Source of the DNA: Planctomycetota bacterium | GTDB taxonomy: Bacteria; Planctomycetota; UBA11346 | NCBI GenBank assembly: GCA_024641365.1 | Contig: JAHEDF010000277.1 | Location: 1 to 5,717, forward strand | Direction: 5' to 3' | DNA length: 5,717 nt | Shown here: one piece after another, positions 5,102 to 5,717 of the stretch | Layout: each line of letters opens with the position of its first letter | Numbering within the stretch: position 1 is the first letter of the stretch | The notes under the pieces: generated by a model | Seen by the model: only the letters and a program-made list of their open reading frames with translations | What the model was told of the DNA's origin: nothing | Database searches by the model: none | Translations under genes and position numbers: made by a program

Positions 5102-5717
5102 TTAGTTATTATTTAAATCCCGTCGGGGAATAAAATGTGTGTGCCAAAAACGACATGAAGATGGCGCCTCAATATGTCCGATCGCAAAACAGGATGCTCC
5201 TGATCCAGACATTAAACACGGCACCTGCATTTTATGACACCAATTTAAAAGCGGTTCAATGTGTGGACACAGACGCATTGCTGAATCTGTTAATCGATTA
5301 AATAATAACGACGATTTAATATGCCCATCAGTAAGTTGCTCGTTCCACCATGCCGCACCTTTTTTCTGACGCGGTCCACGTTCTATGTCCGTTAATGATT
5401 GGAATACGTCTGGCGTCGACACATGCGCATCTGGCATCATGATCGTAACAGGGAGAGCGTCTAAATCTGGTAACGGAGTCAGCACCTCTCCTCGTTCATG
5501 GCCAAGAGCAGTGCCCCCGACCAGAAAAAATGGCACGTCAGAACCCAACGAAGCCGCTAATAACTGAAGTTCCCCCGGCGTATGGAAATCGGGAAAAAGC
5601 CTAGATAAACCGCGCAAAACAGCAGCTGCGTCGCTTGACCCCCCACCAAGCCCTGCGCCGTGGGGAATTTCTTTGCGTAAAGATAGTTTTACTCCACCAA
5701 TCTCTGGTAAACGAGCC
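5102..5717 (-). CDS. ispE: 4-diphosphocytidyl-2-C-methyl-D-erythritol kinase IspE, N-terminus outside the window
   Basis: IspE uses ATP to phosphorylate the 2-hydroxyl of CDP-methylerythritol, the fourth step of the non-mevalonate (MEP) isoprenoid pathway, in the cytoplasm. The last 204 residues are present; about 80-95 N-terminal residues, including the catalytic Lys near the start, lie beyond the right edge. Counting from the edge, PHGAGLGGGSSDAAA (18-32) is the GHMP-kinase ATP-binding loop. LGSDVPFFLVGGTALGHERGE (57-77) is an IspE signature containing catalytic Asp60. LFNRLTDSA (138-146) matches the family's C-terminal domain. MSGSGASCFA (169-178) is GHMP motif 3. The frame is open through 5717, so the gene is cut by the window, not truncated. 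The TTG at 5615-5617 is an internal codon, not a start. It converges with the MerR-like gene. No clear T-run terminator follows its stop at 5102-5104. Confidence 0.96.
   Translation of the reverse strand, partial: ARLPEIGGVKLSLRKEIPHGAGLGGGSSDAAAVLRGLSRLFPDFHTPGELQLLAASLGSDVPFFLVGGTALGHERGEVLTPLPDLDALPVTIMMPDAHVSTPDVFQSLTDIERGPRQKKGAAWWNEQLTDGHIKSSLLFNRLTDSAMRLCPHIEPLLNWCHKMQVPCLMSGSGASCFAIGHIEAPSSCRFWHTHFIPRRDLNNN

Noticed and set aside
5385..5567. A 60-codon plus-strand frame
   Set aside because: It is antisense to the conserved core of ispE.

Overview
The window is chromosomal DNA from a bacterium of moderate, slightly AT-leaning composition. It carries five protein genes, one of them cut by the right edge. 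The lineage cannot be proved from 5.7 kb. The divergent DnaA, a MerR/CarH-like regulator with an 'RYGWPSPKRKPNGYR' wing, and spacious gene packing suggest the PVC superphylum, perhaps an Opitutae-like verrucomicrobium or a planctomycete. This placement is an inference held with modest confidence.

Layout, left to right. (1) dnaA, the replication initiator, lies on the minus strand at 29-1480. Its upstream gap (1481-1704) holds a perfect-armed palindrome, a weak promoter candidate, one poor DnaA-box match and an AT-rich tract with a repeated 9-mer. (2) A PfkB/ribokinase-family sugar kinase (minus, 1705-2847) lies downstream of (3) a class II aldolase-fold gene that best matches methylthioribulose-1-phosphate dehydratase, MtnB (minus, GTG start, 2946-3566). 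Both have good Shine-Dalgarno sites, and they are probably co-transcribed across a gap of about 98 bases. (4) A divergent gene (plus, 3837-4688) encodes a MerR-type DNA-binding domain fused to what looks like a degenerate CarH/LitR cobalamin-sensing module. It is read from a textbook TTGACA-18-TATAAT promoter and ends at a clear intrinsic terminator. (5) A gene-free stretch of about 400 bases (4689-5101) holds that terminator and nested inverted repeats resembling a small mobile or structured element. (6) The C-terminal two thirds of ispE (minus, 5102 to beyond 5717), an essential isoprenoid-pathway kinase, converges on the regulator gene.

How they may work together: the kinase and MtnB-like enzyme look like two steps of a sugar-phosphate salvage route. 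The likeliest theme is methylthioribose or 5-deoxypentose salvage, with kinase, then an isomerase encoded elsewhere, then dehydratase or aldolase. The divergent regulator is a natural candidate to control them through the shared 270-base intergenic region, which contains a perfect 10-base palindrome and a cluster of AGACA-like pentamers beside the promoter. dnaA and ispE are housekeeping genes with no evident functional link to this module. I see no rRNA, tRNA, CRISPR array or transposase gene.
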